The notes: generated by a model from the sequence alone, not told the origin. Positions 54,175 through 63,912 are shown, numbered from the stretch's first letter. The stretch: 64,000 bases of DNA from an uncultured Microbulbifer sp. (GCF_947504145.1 NZ_CANNGQ010000001.1:806001-870000); one strand, 5' to 3'. Program-made: numbers and translations.

Positions 54175-55482
54175 ATGCCTGTCAGCGGAACAGTCACCAA
54201 GCTGCTTGGCCATACCGATTCTTATTACGCTGCGAGCGCGAATGAGGCGCCATTTTATGGTGCGCTTGAGGGTGAGGTTGAAGCGGATGTGTGCATTATT
54301 GGGGCGGGCTACACCGGTTTGTCATCGGCGCTGCATCTGGCGGAGCGCGGTTTCAAGGTGGTGGTACTGGAAGCCGAGCGTATTGGCTGGGGTGCGTCCG
54401 GCCGCAATGGTGGCCATGTGGGTGTGGGCCAGCGCAAAGGGCAGGAGGATCTGGAGAAGATGCTCGGCCTGGACACCGCAAAAACCCTGTGGGGTATGGG
54501 GCTAGAAGCCGTTCATCTCGTAGAGGAGCTCATCCGTAAGCACAATATCGAATGTGATCTGAAGCGGGGCGTCATGCATCTGGCTGCCAAGCCCAGTCAC
54601 GATGCGTGGCTCAGGGAAGAGGTAGAGGTGCTTAACGAGCGCTACGGCTATGACCAGATGCGTTACGCGGATAAAACCGAAGTGCGTTCGCTGGTTGGCT
54701 CGGATCGATTCCACGGGGGGCAGATCGATGACGGCTCCCTACATCTGCACCCACTCAACTATGCGCTGGGCCTCGCCGCTGCAGCGGCTAGAGCTGGGGT
54801 CGAATTTTATGAATACAGTCGGGTAACCAGTTATCGCGGCGGTAGCCCCTGTGTAGTAAACACGGCAAAAGGGCAAGTGCGTGCGCGCAATGTGGTGCTC
54901 GCGTGTAACGGTTATCTGGGTAATCTCGAGCCGCGCATGGCCGGTCGGATCATGCCCATCAATAATTTCGTGCTGGCCACAGAGCCGCTTCCGGAAGAGC
55001 TGGCACGGGAATTGATAGCGAACGATTACGCGCTTCAAGACACGCTGTTTGTGATCAACTATTGGAAACTCTCCGGCGACAACCGGCTGGTTTTTGGTGG
55101 TGGTGAGAATTACACCTCACGCTTCCCTCAGGATATTCGCGCTTTTGTGCGCAAATACATGCTGCAAGTCTATCCGCAGCTGGCCGATACCCGCATCGAT
55201 TACGGGTGGGGTGGAACCCTGGCGATCACCCTGAACAGAATGCCGAGTATCGGCCGCCTCGAGCCCAATGTGTACTACAGCCAGGGATATTCCGGGCACG
55301 GTGTTCCCACTGCCACATTCGCCGGAAAAATTCTATCGGAAGTAGTTGCCGGCACTGAGGAACGGTTTGATATATTGTCGCGCATTCCAACACGCAATTT
55401 CCCGGGGGGAACATTGTTGCGTTGGCCCGGATTGGTAGCAGGAATGCTTTATTACAGCTTGATGGATAAGCTGGGCCGGTAA
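54175..55482 (+). CDS. puuB: FAD-dependent oxidase, gamma-glutamylputrescine oxidoreductase type
   Basis: 435 residues, DAO family. FAD site DVCIIGAGYTGLSSALHLAE and GWGASGRNGGHVGVGQRKGQ, plus the C-terminal WGGTLAITLNRMPSIGRL and YYSQGYSGHGVPTATFAGKI. These are hallmarks of PuuB/PauB-type oxidases acting on gamma-glutamylated polyamines, giving the aldehyde and H2O2. ATG 54175 with TGGAG seven bases upstream is used. Divergent from the puuA-type synthetase; downstream aldehyde dehydrogenase and hydrolase genes of the pathway are not in the window. Confidence 0.86.
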   Translation: MPVSGTVTKLLGHTDSYYAASANEAPFYGALEGEVEADVCIIGAGYTGLSSALHLAERGFKVVVLEAERIGWGASGRNGGHVGVGQRKGQEDLEKMLGLDTAKTLWGMGLEAVHLVEELIRKHNIECDLKRGVMHLAAKPSHDAWLREEVEVLNERYGYDQMRYADKTEVRSLVGSDRFHGGQIDDGSLHLHPLNYALGLAAAAARAGVEFYEYSRVTSYRGGSPCVVNTAKGQVRARNVVLACNGYLGNLEPRMAGRIMPINNFVLATEPLPEELARELIANDYALQDTLFVINYWKLSGDNRLVFGGGENYTSRFPQDIRAFVRKYMLQVYPQLADTRIDYGWGGTLAITLNRMPSIGRLEPNVYYSQGYSGHGVPTATFAGKILSEVVAGTEERFDILSRIPTRNFPGGTLLRWPGLVAGMLYYSLMDKLGR

Positions 55483-55491
55483 AAATGAAAG

Positions 55492-55510
55492 TTGAATAAT
55501 GATTCGGTTT
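55492..55510 (+). promoter_or_regulatory. 19-bp regulatory motif, copy C (TonB receptor)
   Basis: TTGAATAATGATTCGGTTT, 96 bp before the receptor start codon. It matches copy B at 18 of 19 positions. Confidence 0.65.
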
Positions 55511-55520
55511 GTGGGATAAC
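55492..55520 (+). promoter_or_regulatory. Putative promoter of the TonB-dependent receptor
   Basis: TTGAAT, 17 bp, GATAAC; the -35 is the start of motif copy C. Confidence 0.45.
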
Positions 55521-55605
55521 AAATCGGTCGCTTCAGTTACTGGGTCCGTCCTGAGTGGTAATGAATGGGCAGATTCCCGATAAAAATAACCTACTGGGAG
55601 TAAAG

Positions 55606-57978
55606 ATGACGCTATCCAACCAGCCGTTGATGGCCAGAAAGAACCTGCTGGCCTTAACTATTGGCGCCGCTGTATTGACTGTCAGCGGTGGTTCGATTGC
55701 CGCACCGGAAATTGAGGAGGTGACCGTCACCGCGCAGATGCGTGCGGAATCTCTGAAAGACGTGCCCATGTCCGTGAGTGCCTTCAGTGGCGACACCATC
55801 AAGAATTCCAACCTGTCCGACTTCAAAGATCTGTTTGCGCTGACACCGGGAATCTCCGGCGAGACCACGGATTCCTACTTTGACTCAGTGTCAGTCCGCG
55901 GTGTAAACAACAACAGCTTTGGTTCGGGTAGTGACCCGGCCCTGGGGATTTTTCTCGACGGTGTATACCAGAGTCGCACCGGTGCCACACCGAGCATGTT
56001 TGACCTGGACCGTGTGGAAATTGTAAAGGGGCCTCAGGGTACGCTATTTGGCCGCAATACGGCCTCCGGCGCCATCTCCATGACGACCCGTAAACCTGGT
56101 GAAGTCTTTGCTGGCGACATCTCGGTAAATGCAGGCCAGTACGGCCGTCTCGACTTCGAAGGTGCGGTCGATATGCCGGTGAGCGAAGATTTCGCTGTAC
56201 GCATAGCCGGTATTCACCAGGAAGAAGACGGGCACGTGAAGAACCTTGCCGGCGGCCGCAACCTGGGTGCCAGCGAAACCGATGCCATGCGCATTACTGC
56301 GGTATACGATGGCTTCGAGGACACCACAGTGACCCTCCTGGCGCAGTACGAAGACCGCGTCAATGATGGGACCATCTACCGTGCATTGGACACCGATGCG
56401 GGCTATGACGAGGTGTACAACGACCATCAGGGCACCGATCAATCTCAGATTGGCGATGCGGTTCTCACCGTAGAGCGTCAGTTCTCCAGCGTTACATTCA
56501 GTTCCATCACCGGCTACAAAACCCACGACTACACCTACGTAGAAGACTTCGATGGCACGGCCATGCCGATCGATACCTTCGTCCGCGATCAGACCGGTAA
56601 TTTTCTCAGTCAGGAATTCCGCCTGACCTCGGATAACGCCGGTCCGTTTAACTGGGTGCTCGGCGCCAGCTATTACCAGGAAGAGCTGGATGCTTATTTC
56701 GCCGGTGTCGATGCAGAAGATTACATCTGTGCCGGTGCCATGGAAGTTGATTATGAGCTGGATGTGGACTCTTCCATGACCTGCGCTGAGCTTGCGCTGG
56801 CCTATCCGGAAGAAATGGATGATGCCTTCTGGACCGGTGGGGACCCGTGGGAGTATGCACCTACGGCGGGCATGGCAATTCCCGGTGGCGTGAAGATCGG
56901 CGATGGCTTTTCCGTGGAAGAATCGTTCACCAGTGGCGATTACACCGGCTGGGGCGTATTCGCCAACACCACTTTTGACCTGACCGAGGCCACGAGCTTG
57001 GGCTTCGGTGTGCGCTATACCGAAGACCGCAAGCAGTACACTGTTGATTCCCCTTGGCCAGACACCTGGACCGGTGGCTGGAACTACCAGGCGATGTTTA
57101 CTGATGGCCCGATCACTGGTGATCAGACCTGGAGCAACGTTTCTGGCCGCGCCACGCTCAATCACGATTTCTCTGAGTCCATTACCGCGTACGCCAGTGT
57201 GGCGACCGGCTACAAGTCCGGCGGGTTTGACTATCTCACCTACCGGGTGACTGATCCGGCTTTTGCGGAAGATGAAGATACCTGGCTCGAAGACTACGAG
57301 TGGACCGTCGACAGCACGACCGGCGAGCCCAATCAGTTTGATGAAGAGCAGGTGCTGTCCTATGAGCTGGGCCTGAAGGCGCGCTTGCTGGACAACCGCC
57401 TGCATGTAAACGCGGCGGCATTCCAGTACACCTACGAAGATCTCCAGCAGGCCTTCTTTATCGGCGCCGCCGCAGTGACCCGCAATGTCGGTGAAAGTGA
57501 AGGCCAGGGCCTCGAAGTGGATGCGCGCTGGCTGATCACCGACAATCTCGATGTGTATATGGGCCTCGCCTGGCTGGATACCGCATTTACTGGCGCGCCG
57601 GAAGAGCTCTGCGAGGCTTGTGATGGCAACCAGATGGCGTTTTCTCCGGAGTTTTCATCCGCGACGGTACTGACATACAACACGGATATCGGCTTTGGCT
57701 CGCTGGCGCTGTCCGGTGAATACACTTTCACCGGTGAGCAGTTCGCGGATCTCGACAACACTGAGGAAGTGAAGCTTGATAGCCGTGGCGTCGTCAATCT
57801 GCGGGCTTCGATCACCTCGCCCGCAGAAAACTGGACCGCCGGTGTCTACGTGGAGAACCTCACCGGGGAGGAGTACTACCACTGGGGCTATGCCGCAGCG
57901 GATTACAATCTCCCGGCAACCCAGACTGACCCGTCGCGGGGCCGTGTTGCTGGTGTGAATCTGGATTATCGGTTCTGA
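55606..57978 (+). CDS. TonB-dependent outer-membrane receptor
   Basis: 790 residues from ATG 55606 (GGGAG upstream). Signal peptide (cleavage near SIAA, residue 33), TonB box EEVTVTAQMR, plug with VSVRGVNNNSFGSGSDPA and VEIVKGPQGTLFGRNTASGA, then the 22-strand barrel ending LDYRF. The predicted outer loop at about 361-441 is strongly acidic and carries a Cys pair (C375, C393); a second acidic stretch (AEDEDTWLEDYEW) and a CEAC motif occur later. Cargo unknown; siderophore, vitamin or cationic molecule all possible. Location beside polyamine genes and the shared motif suggest a polyamine-containing ligand (inference). A terminator follows. Confidence 0.93.
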   Translation: MTLSNQPLMARKNLLALTIGAAVLTVSGGSIAAPEIEEVTVTAQMRAESLKDVPMSVSAFSGDTIKNSNLSDFKDLFALTPGISGETTDSYFDSVSVRGVNNNSFGSGSDPALGIFLDGVYQSRTGATPSMFDLDRVEIVKGPQGTLFGRNTASGAISMTTRKPGEVFAGDISVNAGQYGRLDFEGAVDMPVSEDFAVRIAGIHQEEDGHVKNLAGGRNLGASETDAMRITAVYDGFEDTTVTLLAQYEDRVNDGTIYRALDTDAGYDEVYNDHQGTDQSQIGDAVLTVERQFSSVTFSSITGYKTHDYTYVEDFDGTAMPIDTFVRDQTGNFLSQEFRLTSDNAGPFNWVLGASYYQEELDAYFAGVDAEDYICAGAMEVDYELDVDSSMTCAELALAYPEEMDDAFWTGGDPWEYAPTAGMAIPGGVKIGDGFSVEESFTSGDYTGWGVFANTTFDLTEATSLGFGVRYTEDRKQYTVDSPWPDTWTGGWNYQAMFTDGPITGDQTWSNVSGRATLNHDFSESITAYASVATGYKSGGFDYLTYRVTDPAFAEDEDTWLEDYEWTVDSTTGEPNQFDEEQVLSYELGLKARLLDNRLHVNAAAFQYTYEDLQQAFFIGAAAVTRNVGESEGQGLEVDARWLITDNLDVYMGLAWLDTAFTGAPEELCEACDGNQMAFSPEFSSATVLTYNTDIGFGSLALSGEYTFTGEQFADLDNTEEVKLDSRGVVNLRASITSPAENWTAGVYVENLTGEEYYHWGYAAADYNLPATQTDPSRGRVAGVNLDYRF

Positions 57979-58013
57979 TCCGTTCCCCTTTCATCTCACA
58001 GGATGAGCAAATG

Positions 58014-58039
58014 GGCCGGCTTTTAAAGCCGGCCTTTTT
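58014..58039 (+). terminator. Rho-independent terminator of the TonB receptor
   Basis: GGCCGGCTTTTAAAGCCGGCCTTTTT: 8-bp or longer stem with U-tract. Confidence 0.94.
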
Positions 58040-58040
58040 G

Positions 58041-58068
58041 TTGGTGAGCGTGCTGGCCATTTATGTTA
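58041..58068 (+). promoter_or_regulatory. Putative tetR promoter
   Basis: TTGGTG, 16 bp, TATGTT, about 30 bp before the GTG start. Overlaps the dyad TTACA-N11-TGTAA. Confidence 0.35.
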
Positions 58069-58086
58069 CAAAAGACACTTATGTAA
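58066..58086 (+). promoter_or_regulatory. Possible TetR operator dyad
   Basis: TTACAAAAGACACTTATGTAA: inverted TTACA/TGTAA half sites covering the end of the -10 and the ribosome-site region, a position suited to autorepression. Confidence 0.35.
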
Positions 58087-58099
58087 AAAGGATTGAGAA

Positions 58100-58780
58100 G
58101 TGTCGACTGCAGAACAGAATCGCCGTAAAAACCAGTTGTCGCCACGCCGGGAGCCCGTTCAGGCCCGGGCCCGGGAGCGGGCACGCCAGATACTGGATAC
58201 TACCGGCCGCCTGCTGGAACAGGTGGGTCTGAATGACCTCACAACCATTCTGATTGCCAAGGAACTCGGTGTTTCTGTTGGCTCTGTTTATCACTATTTC
58301 CCCAACAAGCACGCGATCCTCTACGCCATGGGTGAGCAGTGGCTGGCTAGTCTCACCGAGCGCCTGGATGAGCTGGCGGCGAGTGATCTCGAAAAGCTCA
58401 GCCTCAAAGACTTCCTCGACGACCTGCTGCAGCGCTGGGTCTCGGTCTATCGCGAGCAGCGGGGCTTGTTGCCCCTGGTGCAGGCAATGTGGGGGATCCC
58501 CGAATTACATGAGCTCGATGAGCGCCACGATGAGCTGGTGATCAGTCATCTGATCGATATGTTCCACAGGCTCGGATTTACCTGCCCACCCAACGAAACC
58601 AATCGTCTCGCACGGGCGACCCTGGAAACCTGCCACGCCATGTTGCTGGTGGTTGTGAATCAGCAGGGGATACGTGCCGAGCGCACCCGCGAAGACCTGC
58701 TCAATATGCTGTTGGTATTGCTGGAACCTCACCGCAATGACGAAAAGCCCTCTGGCCTGGATGATGTAGAGGCACCCTGA
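58100..58780 (+). CDS. TetR family transcriptional regulator
   Basis: 226 residues. TetR HTH: ILDTTGRLLEQVGLNDLTTI, LIAKELGVSVGSVYHYFPNK, HAILYAMGE. The long helical ligand domain has no recognisable subfamily. GTG start with AAAAAGGA upstream. It is followed after 15 bp by the 5'-nucleotidase gene with its own GGAGGA site, so the two form an operon. Position next to the TonB receptor and a dyad over its own promoter suggest autoregulation and possibly control of the receptor. Confidence 0.85.
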   Translation: MSTAEQNRRKNQLSPRREPVQARARERARQILDTTGRLLEQVGLNDLTTILIAKELGVSVGSVYHYFPNKHAILYAMGEQWLASLTERLDELAASDLEKLSLKDFLDDLLQRWVSVYREQRGLLPLVQAMWGIPELHELDERHDELVISHLIDMFHRLGFTCPPNETNRLARATLETCHAMLLVVVNQQGIRAERTREDLLNMLLVLLEPHRNDEKPSGLDDVEAP

Positions 58781-58795
58781 GGAGGAACACGCGTC

Positions 58796-59743
58796 ATGAC
58801 GAATACTCGCCAAACCGGCAGTCCCCAAGCCGATAGCCCCCAATCACCCGCGGTGAATAAGCTCATCATCGCGATTTCGTCGCGTGCCCTGTTTGATCTC
58901 CGCGAGAGCCATCAGGTTTATGAAGAGCAGGGCGTGGAAGCATTTTCGGCATATCAGGTGGCGCGCGAGAACGATGTGCTGCCCAAAGGTGAGGCGTTTT
59001 CCCTGGTAGAAAAATTCCTGCAGATCAATGAGCGGCTGGGCGGTGCACCGCGGGTGGAGGTGATTTTGCTATCGCGCAACAGCGCAGATACCGGATTGCG
59101 GGTGTTCAACTCTATCGAACACTACGGCCTCAGTATCAGCCGCGCGGCCTTCTGCAACGGCGGCAGTCCTTACCGTTATATCGCCCCCTTTGGTTGCCAT
59201 CTGTTCCTGTCCACTGACGGCGGCGATGTGCGAAGAGCGCTGGAGCAGGGCATTGCTGCGGCAACCCTGATACCCGGTGGCGCACGCCAGCGGGGTGACG
59301 AAGTACTGCGCTTCGCGTTTGACGGTGATGCGGTGATTTTCTCCGATGAGGCCGAGCAGATATTCAAGCGGGAAGGCTTGGCCGCATTCACCACTGCGGA
59401 GCGGGCGTCTGCCAGGCAGCCGCTGCAAGGGGGGCCTTTCAAGGGGTTTCTCGAAGCGCTGCAGCATTTGCAGGCAGAGTTTCATGCGGATGACTGCCCC
59501 ATCCGTACGGCGCTGGTCACCGCCCGCTCGGCACCTGCCCACGAGCGGGTGATTCGTACCCTGCGCGCCTGGAATATCCGTATTGATGAGTCCATCTTCC
59601 TCGGCGGCCTGCCTAAAGGTGAGTTTTTACGTGCGTTTGGGGCGGACGTATTCTTTGACGACCAACCCAATCACTGCGCCTCAGCAGGGGAGCACGTGGC
59701 GACGGGGCATGTGCCTCACGGTATCGCCAACCTCGAAGAATAG
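58796..59743 (+). CDS. 5'-nucleotidase (cytosolic NT5C1-like)
   Basis: 315 residues. The N-terminus LIIAISSRALFDLRESHQVY is the metal/phosphate motif in the NT5C1 style, followed by VEVILLSRNSADTGLRVFNS, CNGGSPYRYIAPFGCHLFLS, FAFDGDAVIFSDEAE and GFLEALQHLQ. ALVTARSAPAHERVIRTLRA, PKGEFLRAFGADVFFDDQ complete the HAD-like core. Dephosphorylates nucleoside monophosphates in the cytoplasm. Operon with tetR. Role beside polyamine uptake genes is unclear. Confidence 0.85.
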   Translation: MTNTRQTGSPQADSPQSPAVNKLIIAISSRALFDLRESHQVYEEQGVEAFSAYQVARENDVLPKGEAFSLVEKFLQINERLGGAPRVEVILLSRNSADTGLRVFNSIEHYGLSISRAAFCNGGSPYRYIAPFGCHLFLSTDGGDVRRALEQGIAAATLIPGGARQRGDEVLRFAFDGDAVIFSDEAEQIFKREGLAAFTTAERASARQPLQGGPFKGFLEALQHLQAEFHADDCPIRTALVTARSAPAHERVIRTLRAWNIRIDESIFLGGLPKGEFLRAFGADVFFDDQPNHCASAGEHVATGHVPHGIANLEE

Positions 59744-59862
59744 CGCCGCATTTTCTAAGAAATAAAATTCCGCCAAAGTGTGGTCACTGGCGTATCAACC
59801 TCTCCATAAAGTCACTTTTAGTAACCCATTTATCGTTTTTAAGGCACGGTTATAGCCAGAAG

Positions 59863-59892
59863 TTGGCTCGCCAGTGTTTTCGCTGCTATGCT
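59863..59892 (+). promoter_or_regulatory. Putative cysB promoter
   Basis: TTGGCT, 18 bp, TATGCT. Flanked by two direct copies of CATAAAGTC (59805-59813 and 59900-59908), a possible autoregulatory pair. Confidence 0.4.
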
Positions 59893-59945
59893 TTTCCCGC
59901 ATAAAGTCGCTAAGTTTTTATAACCAATCGCTGGCGTAAAAATGA

Positions 59946-60995
<1,050 letters not shown>

Positions 60996-61025
60996 CACTG
61001 TTGAATATTCCCGCCTATCAACGAA

Positions 61026-61054
61026 GAAACCCGGCCTGAAGCCGGGTTTCTTGT
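61026..61054. terminator. Terminator between cysB and the thioredoxin-fold gene
   Basis: GAAACCCGGC-CTGAA-GCCGGGTTTC then TTGT on the plus strand; the minus strand also shows a short T-rich end. Serves both convergent genes. Confidence 0.85.
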
Positions 61055-61093
61055 ATCTAAAGTGTGGGATTTGGCGCTAAAACTCCGGGCTGC

Positions 61094-61372
61094 TCAGCCC
61101 GCTTTGTTCAGCACTTCTTTCACAAACTTGAAGTACACCGTATAAACCTCCGGGGCTTTCCCTTCTTCCTCAACCACAAAAAACGGTGCGCGCTGGACAT
61201 TCAGCTGCTGCGCCAATTGCATGCCGGCGCTTTCCGGGTCCCGTTCGTCGGCGATCAGAGTTTCGTCGAGAAATTTTTCCTGATCATTTTCCTTCAGTTT
61301 CTGTTCTACATCGTTGCACTTGGCACACAGGGAGCCATCGGCAAGGACTTTCTTGACCAGGGTAATTCGCAT
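61094..61372 (-). CDS. Small thioredoxin/glutaredoxin-fold protein with CAKC motif
   Basis: 92 residues. MRITLVKKVLADGSLCAKCN has a CxxC at the start of helix 1, followed by DVEQKLKENDQEKF and QLNVQRAPFFVVEEEGKAPE with the cis-Pro segment (RAPFF) of thioredoxin folds. The rest lacks the glutaredoxin glutathione site. Redox function is inferred. It is convergent with cysB, a reasonable place for a thiol protein, but the link is only positional. Family name not recognised with certainty. Confidence 0.72.
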   Translation of the reverse strand: MRITLVKKVLADGSLCAKCNDVEQKLKENDQEKFLDETLIADERDPESAGMQLAQQLNVQRAPFFVVEEEGKAPEVYTVYFKFVKEVLNKAG

Positions 61373-61566
61373 AAGAAGACTGCCTTGTTATCCGCGCCTG
61401 CTGCAATTGGCGGCAGGGTGCTGAAATTCTGAGTGGCGCGAAATCTAGCAGAGTGCGGGAGGCGGGGGAAATACCGTTGCGCAATAGATTTATAACCCGA
61501 TTTCCGGATGCAGGAAGAGCATGGATCTGCGGAAGCTGTCGGGCCGTACGGGCTAGAAAATACAGG

Positions 61567-62910
61567 TCAGGAAAAGCGCGCTTCCAGGGTTTCCATCAAT
61601 ACCCGCACCTTGTCGAGGCATTCCCGGTGCTCTGCGGCAGGGTCTGAGTCCGCGACTATGCCGCCGCCCGCGGCGCAGTGGATGTTTCCATTGCTCGCGG
61701 TGAGTGTGCGGATCGCGATGTTGGAATCGGCGCGCCCGCAACTGCTGATATACCCAATGCTTCCGCAATAGACACCGCGCGGGCTGCGCTCCAGCTCGCG
61801 GATAATCTGCATGGCCCGGCGTTTGGGGGCACCGGTAATAGAGCCGCCGGGGAATGTGGCTTCCAGCACCTGCGCGAACTCCAGGTCATCCGGTATCTGG
61901 CCGGTGATGGTGCTCACCAGATGATGCACATTGGCAAAGCTCTGTAGTTCAAACAGGTTGGGCACACGCACACTGCCGCGCTCGCAGATTTTGCCAAAGT
62001 CGTTGCGCAACAGATCCACGATCATCAGGTTTTCGGCGCGGTCCTTACGGCTCGCGGCCAGTGCGTTCGCCAGCTCGCTGTCCCGCGTCGCATCCTCGCT
62101 GCGCGGTGCGGTGCCCTTGATCGGTTCTGTCTGCAGGAAGTTGCCATCGGCGAGAATAAACCGCTCTGGGGACAGGCTGAGAATGTCTCCCTGGGGCATG
62201 GACAAAAAGGCAGAGAAAGGACCTGCGGCCACTTCACGCAGGGCCAGGTAGGCAGTGAGCGGTGTACCGCTGTACTGTGCCTGAAACCGCTGGGTGAAAT
62301 TTGCCTGATAAATGTCGCCGGCGCGAATGTAGTCGAGAATTCGCTGGATCTGAACCTGGTACTCGTCGGCACCAAATTCGTGGCGGAACCCGCCTGACAG
62401 TTTAAAGGCTTCCGTTTGCGGCGCACTTTCCCATTTCAGTGCGCGGAAGCGTGCGGTCAGATCGCGTTTCTGCACTTCGGTGCAGGCCGGATGGAAAACA
62501 AGGTGCGCGGCCTGCAACTGGTGATCAATGATCAATGCCCAGGTATAGAGACCAAAGTGTCCGGCGGGCAGTGGTGTGTCCCGGGTATCGGCGGGGAGGA
62601 AGTTGGCGGTTGCGCCGAGTTCGTACCCGGCATAACCAATCGCGCCGCCACAAAATGGCAGCTGCTGGTCTACTTCCTGGGGGGCCAGTTCACACAGTAG
62701 GTCGTCCAGGGCTTCGAAGGGTGCCTGTTCCGCAGCTGTGAGCGCGAGGTTACAAACCGGGTCTGCGCTCAGGATGTCAAAGCGCCCGCCGCGGGCGACA
62801 GGCTGGCCGGAATCCAGCCAGACCGGGCAGGGCAGGTCGGCCAGTGCAGCAAAGGCGGCACCGGCATTGCGGGAATAAGGCAGAGAAACTATTTGCAAAA
62901 CATCAACCAA
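61567..62910 (-). CDS. pabB: Aminodeoxychorismate synthase component I
   Basis: 447 residues, chorismate-binding fold. RGGRFDILSADPVCNLALTA, QQLPFCGGAIGYAGYELG, AGDIYQANFTQRFQAQYSGT, SPERFI, PIKGTAPRSEDATRDSELAN, NLMIVDLLRNDFGKICERGS, TFPGGSITGAPKRRAMQIIR and IRTLTASNGNIHCAAGGGIV are all present. The PIKGT Lys marks aminodeoxychorismate synthase rather than anthranilate synthase. Start is TTG at 62910 or TTG 62898; no ATG fits. Not near pabC (38 kb) or a PabA glutaminase in this window. Confidence 0.93.
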   Translation of the reverse strand: MVDVLQIVSLPYSRNAGAAFAALADLPCPVWLDSGQPVARGGRFDILSADPVCNLALTAAEQAPFEALDDLLCELAPQEVDQQLPFCGGAIGYAGYELGATANFLPADTRDTPLPAGHFGLYTWALIIDHQLQAAHLVFHPACTEVQKRDLTARFRALKWESAPQTEAFKLSGGFRHEFGADEYQVQIQRILDYIRAGDIYQANFTQRFQAQYSGTPLTAYLALREVAAGPFSAFLSMPQGDILSLSPERFILADGNFLQTEPIKGTAPRSEDATRDSELANALAASRKDRAENLMIVDLLRNDFGKICERGSVRVPNLFELQSFANVHHLVSTITGQIPDDLEFAQVLEATFPGGSITGAPKRRAMQIIRELERSPRGVYCGSIGYISSCGRADSNIAIRTLTASNGNIHCAAGGGIVADSDPAAEHRECLDKVRVLMETLEARFS

Positions 62911-63048
62911 ACTTCCGTGCGGGATCTCCGCACTGGCTCCACTTCAGCCCACTTGGGCTGCTCGCAATCGACGGACCCGAGAGGTTTCCTGGCACCGCCA
63001 TCTCTTAGGCGGCGCTACTTTACTCCAAAACCGGTTGCTATAGAAAAT
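62911..63048 (-). other. 138-bp gap between ppsR and pabB
   Basis: Contains AGCCCA-CT-TGGGCT and an imperfect GCACCGCC/GGCGGCGC hairpin; neither has a U-tract. No gene. Probably a weak ppsR terminator and the pabB promoter. Confidence 0.4.
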
Positions 63049-63912
63049 CTAGCTGATTCTGCGCTCGATTCCGGCCTGGGACATCAAACGGGTGGCGAGT
63101 TCCTCAACGGAAAGTTCAGTAGCGTCGAGAAAGGGGATCTGCGCGCGGCGCAGCATCTGTTCTACCTGGCGCACTTCAAATTCACATTGCTCCGGAGAAG
63201 CGTAGCGGCTGTTGGCACGCCGCTCCTGACGGATGCTCACCAGGCGGCGTGGGTCGATGGTGAGGCCGAACAGCTTGTGTTGGAAAGGCCGCAGTATCTT
63301 GGGCAGCGCGGTGGAATCCATATCCTCTTCGGTAATGGGGTAGTTAGCCGCGCGCAACCCGAACTGCAGCGCCAGATACAGGCAGGTGGGGGTTTTGCCT
63401 GAGCGGGACACGCCAACCAGAATGATGTCGGCGCTTTCGAATTCGCGTGTGCGCCGTCCGTCGTCGTTGTCCATGGCAAAATGTACGGCGTCAATGCGCG
63501 CGGTGTATCGCCGATTGTCGGCGATACCGTGAGAGATGCCCACAGTTCGCACCGGGTCGGTACCAAACAGGGTCGCCAGTGGTGCCAGATAACTTTCAAA
63601 CACATCCAGCATCAGTGCGGAGCTCTGGTGCAACTGCTTGCGGATCTGATCGGATACGATACTGGTGATGATGATTGGCTGCAGGCCAGATTCTTCGGCG
63701 GCGCGCTCAATGCGCTGCAGTACCTGATTCACCCGTGCATCCGAGTCCACGTAGGGCACGGTGACCTGTTCCACCGGCTGATCGCGAAACTGCGCCAACA
63801 GACTGTGGCCAATCCCCTCTACAGTGAGGCCCGTGCCATCGGAAATAAAAAACGCCGTGCGTTTTTTGACGCTGGATGGGCCGGGCGCATTGCTGTGTTG
63901 CTGGTCATTCAT
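63049..63912 (-). CDS. ppsR: PEP synthase regulatory protein (bifunctional kinase/pyrophosphorylase)
   Basis: 287 residues from ATG 63912 (63939 is the alternative). DUF299 family: KKRTAFFISDGTGLTVEGIG, SHGIADNRRYTARIDAVHFA, nucleotide site VGVSRSGKTPTCLYLA, NYPITEEDMD and FGLTIDPRRLVSIRQERRA. Inactivates PEP synthase by ADP-dependent phosphorylation of a Thr and reverses it by Pi-dependent pyrophosphorolysis. A divergent ppsA is expected just beyond the window edge. Confidence 0.94.
   Translation of the reverse strand: MNDQQHSNAPGPSSVKKRTAFFISDGTGLTVEGIGHSLLAQFRDQPVEQVTVPYVDSDARVNQVLQRIERAAEESGLQPIIITSIVSDQIRKQLHQSSALMLDVFESYLAPLATLFGTDPVRTVGISHGIADNRRYTARIDAVHFAMDNDDGRRTREFESADIILVGVSRSGKTPTCLYLALQFGLRAANYPITEEDMDSTALPKILRPFQHKLFGLTIDPRRLVSIRQERRANSRYASPEQCEFEVRQVEQMLRRAQIPFLDATELSVEELATRLMSQAGIERRIS

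Noticed and set aside
56044-57405. 453-residue minus-strand ORF opposite the TonB receptor
   Set aside because: No signal, no domain; the receptor reading frame is complete.
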